Assembly (NCBI GenBank): GCA_946402475.1
Contig: CAMIWP010000079.1
Coordinates: forward strand, 1-6,048
DNA: 6,048 nucleotides
Origin: an uncultured Selenomonadaceae bacterium
GTDB lineage: Bacteria; Bacillota_C; Negativicutes; Selenomonadales; Selenomonadaceae
Direction: 5' to 3'
Below are positions 6,015-6,048 of this stretch, in pieces (within the stretch, counting starts at the first letter, position 1; each line of letters starts with the position of its first letter). The notes under the pieces are model-generated. The model made no database searches, was not told the DNA's origin, and saw only the letters and a program-made list of their open reading frames with translations. Position numbers and translations under genes: made by a program.

Positions 6015-6048
6015 TCGACAAACGCCACCGCCTATGTCGCCATCTGCT

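Larger units (their letters stand above)
5805..6048. other. Noncoding upstream region of the LCP gene
   Basis: These 244 bases hold the LCP ribosome binding site, a promoter and a leader of about 95 bases. The leader has only a weak hairpin (AGGAA 5870-5866 with TTCCT 5859-5855, read leftward) and no riboswitch I recognise. Bases 5821-5960 are AT-rich for this genome. Right of the promoter lies an imperfect inverted repeat (5985-6014). No convincing gene is visible; the end of a neighbouring leftward gene could in principle run in from the right edge, but codon use argues against it. Confidence 0.6.

Noticed and set aside
5843..6028. A 61-codon leftward frame from a GTG at 6028.
   Set aside because: It has no Shine-Dalgarno, runs across the predicted LCP promoter, is AT-rich, and resembles no known family.
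5955..6047. A possible 30-residue C-terminal tail of a leftward gene entering from the right edge, ending in TGA at 5957-5955.
   Set aside because: Only about 13 of 30 codons end in G or C, far below the neighbouring genes. It contains several rare-looking codons and I recognise no family. Sequence beyond the right edge would settle it.

Overview
The window holds four protein genes in two convergent blocks, in a GC-rich genome (about 58% by eye) with strong GGAGG-type ribosome binding sites. A LonB/LonC-type protease next to dnaB, an ABC-F protein and an LCP protein with a LytR_C tail together suggest a Firmicute, most likely of the Negativicutes (Selenomonas-like). That assignment is inference from gene families and my memory of gene order, since no rRNA or marker search was possible.

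Rightward block (2-2469): the 3' part of a Lon-family ATP-dependent protease (its N-terminus lies off the left edge) overlaps dnaB, the replicative helicase, by an ATGA junction, so the two are co-transcribed and probably translationally coupled. Leftward block (5804-2478): an LCP (LytR-CpsA-Psr) cell-envelope ligase is followed, after a 69-base gap holding a strong hairpin, by a two-domain ABC-F translation ATPase. The blocks meet tail to tail with 8 bases between the dnaB and ABC-F stop codons. The right end (5805-6048) is mostly noncoding and carries a good sigma-A-type promoter for the LCP gene.

The most interesting signals lie in the regulatory layout. The only convincing terminator for the lon-dnaB transcript (9-bp GC-rich stem, tetraloop, T-rich tail) lies about 225 bases past the dnaB stop, inside the ABC-F reading frame on the opposite strand, where that protein has a poorly conserved linker. 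The hairpin between LCP and ABC-F leaves no room for a separate ABC-F promoter, so ABC-F expression must pass through it or start inside the LCP gene. The best start of ABC-F is a TTG with a near-perfect Shine-Dalgarno; the longer GTG reading has none. I see no transposon, CRISPR array, tRNA, rRNA, defence system or clearly new protein system here; the genes are core housekeeping genes.
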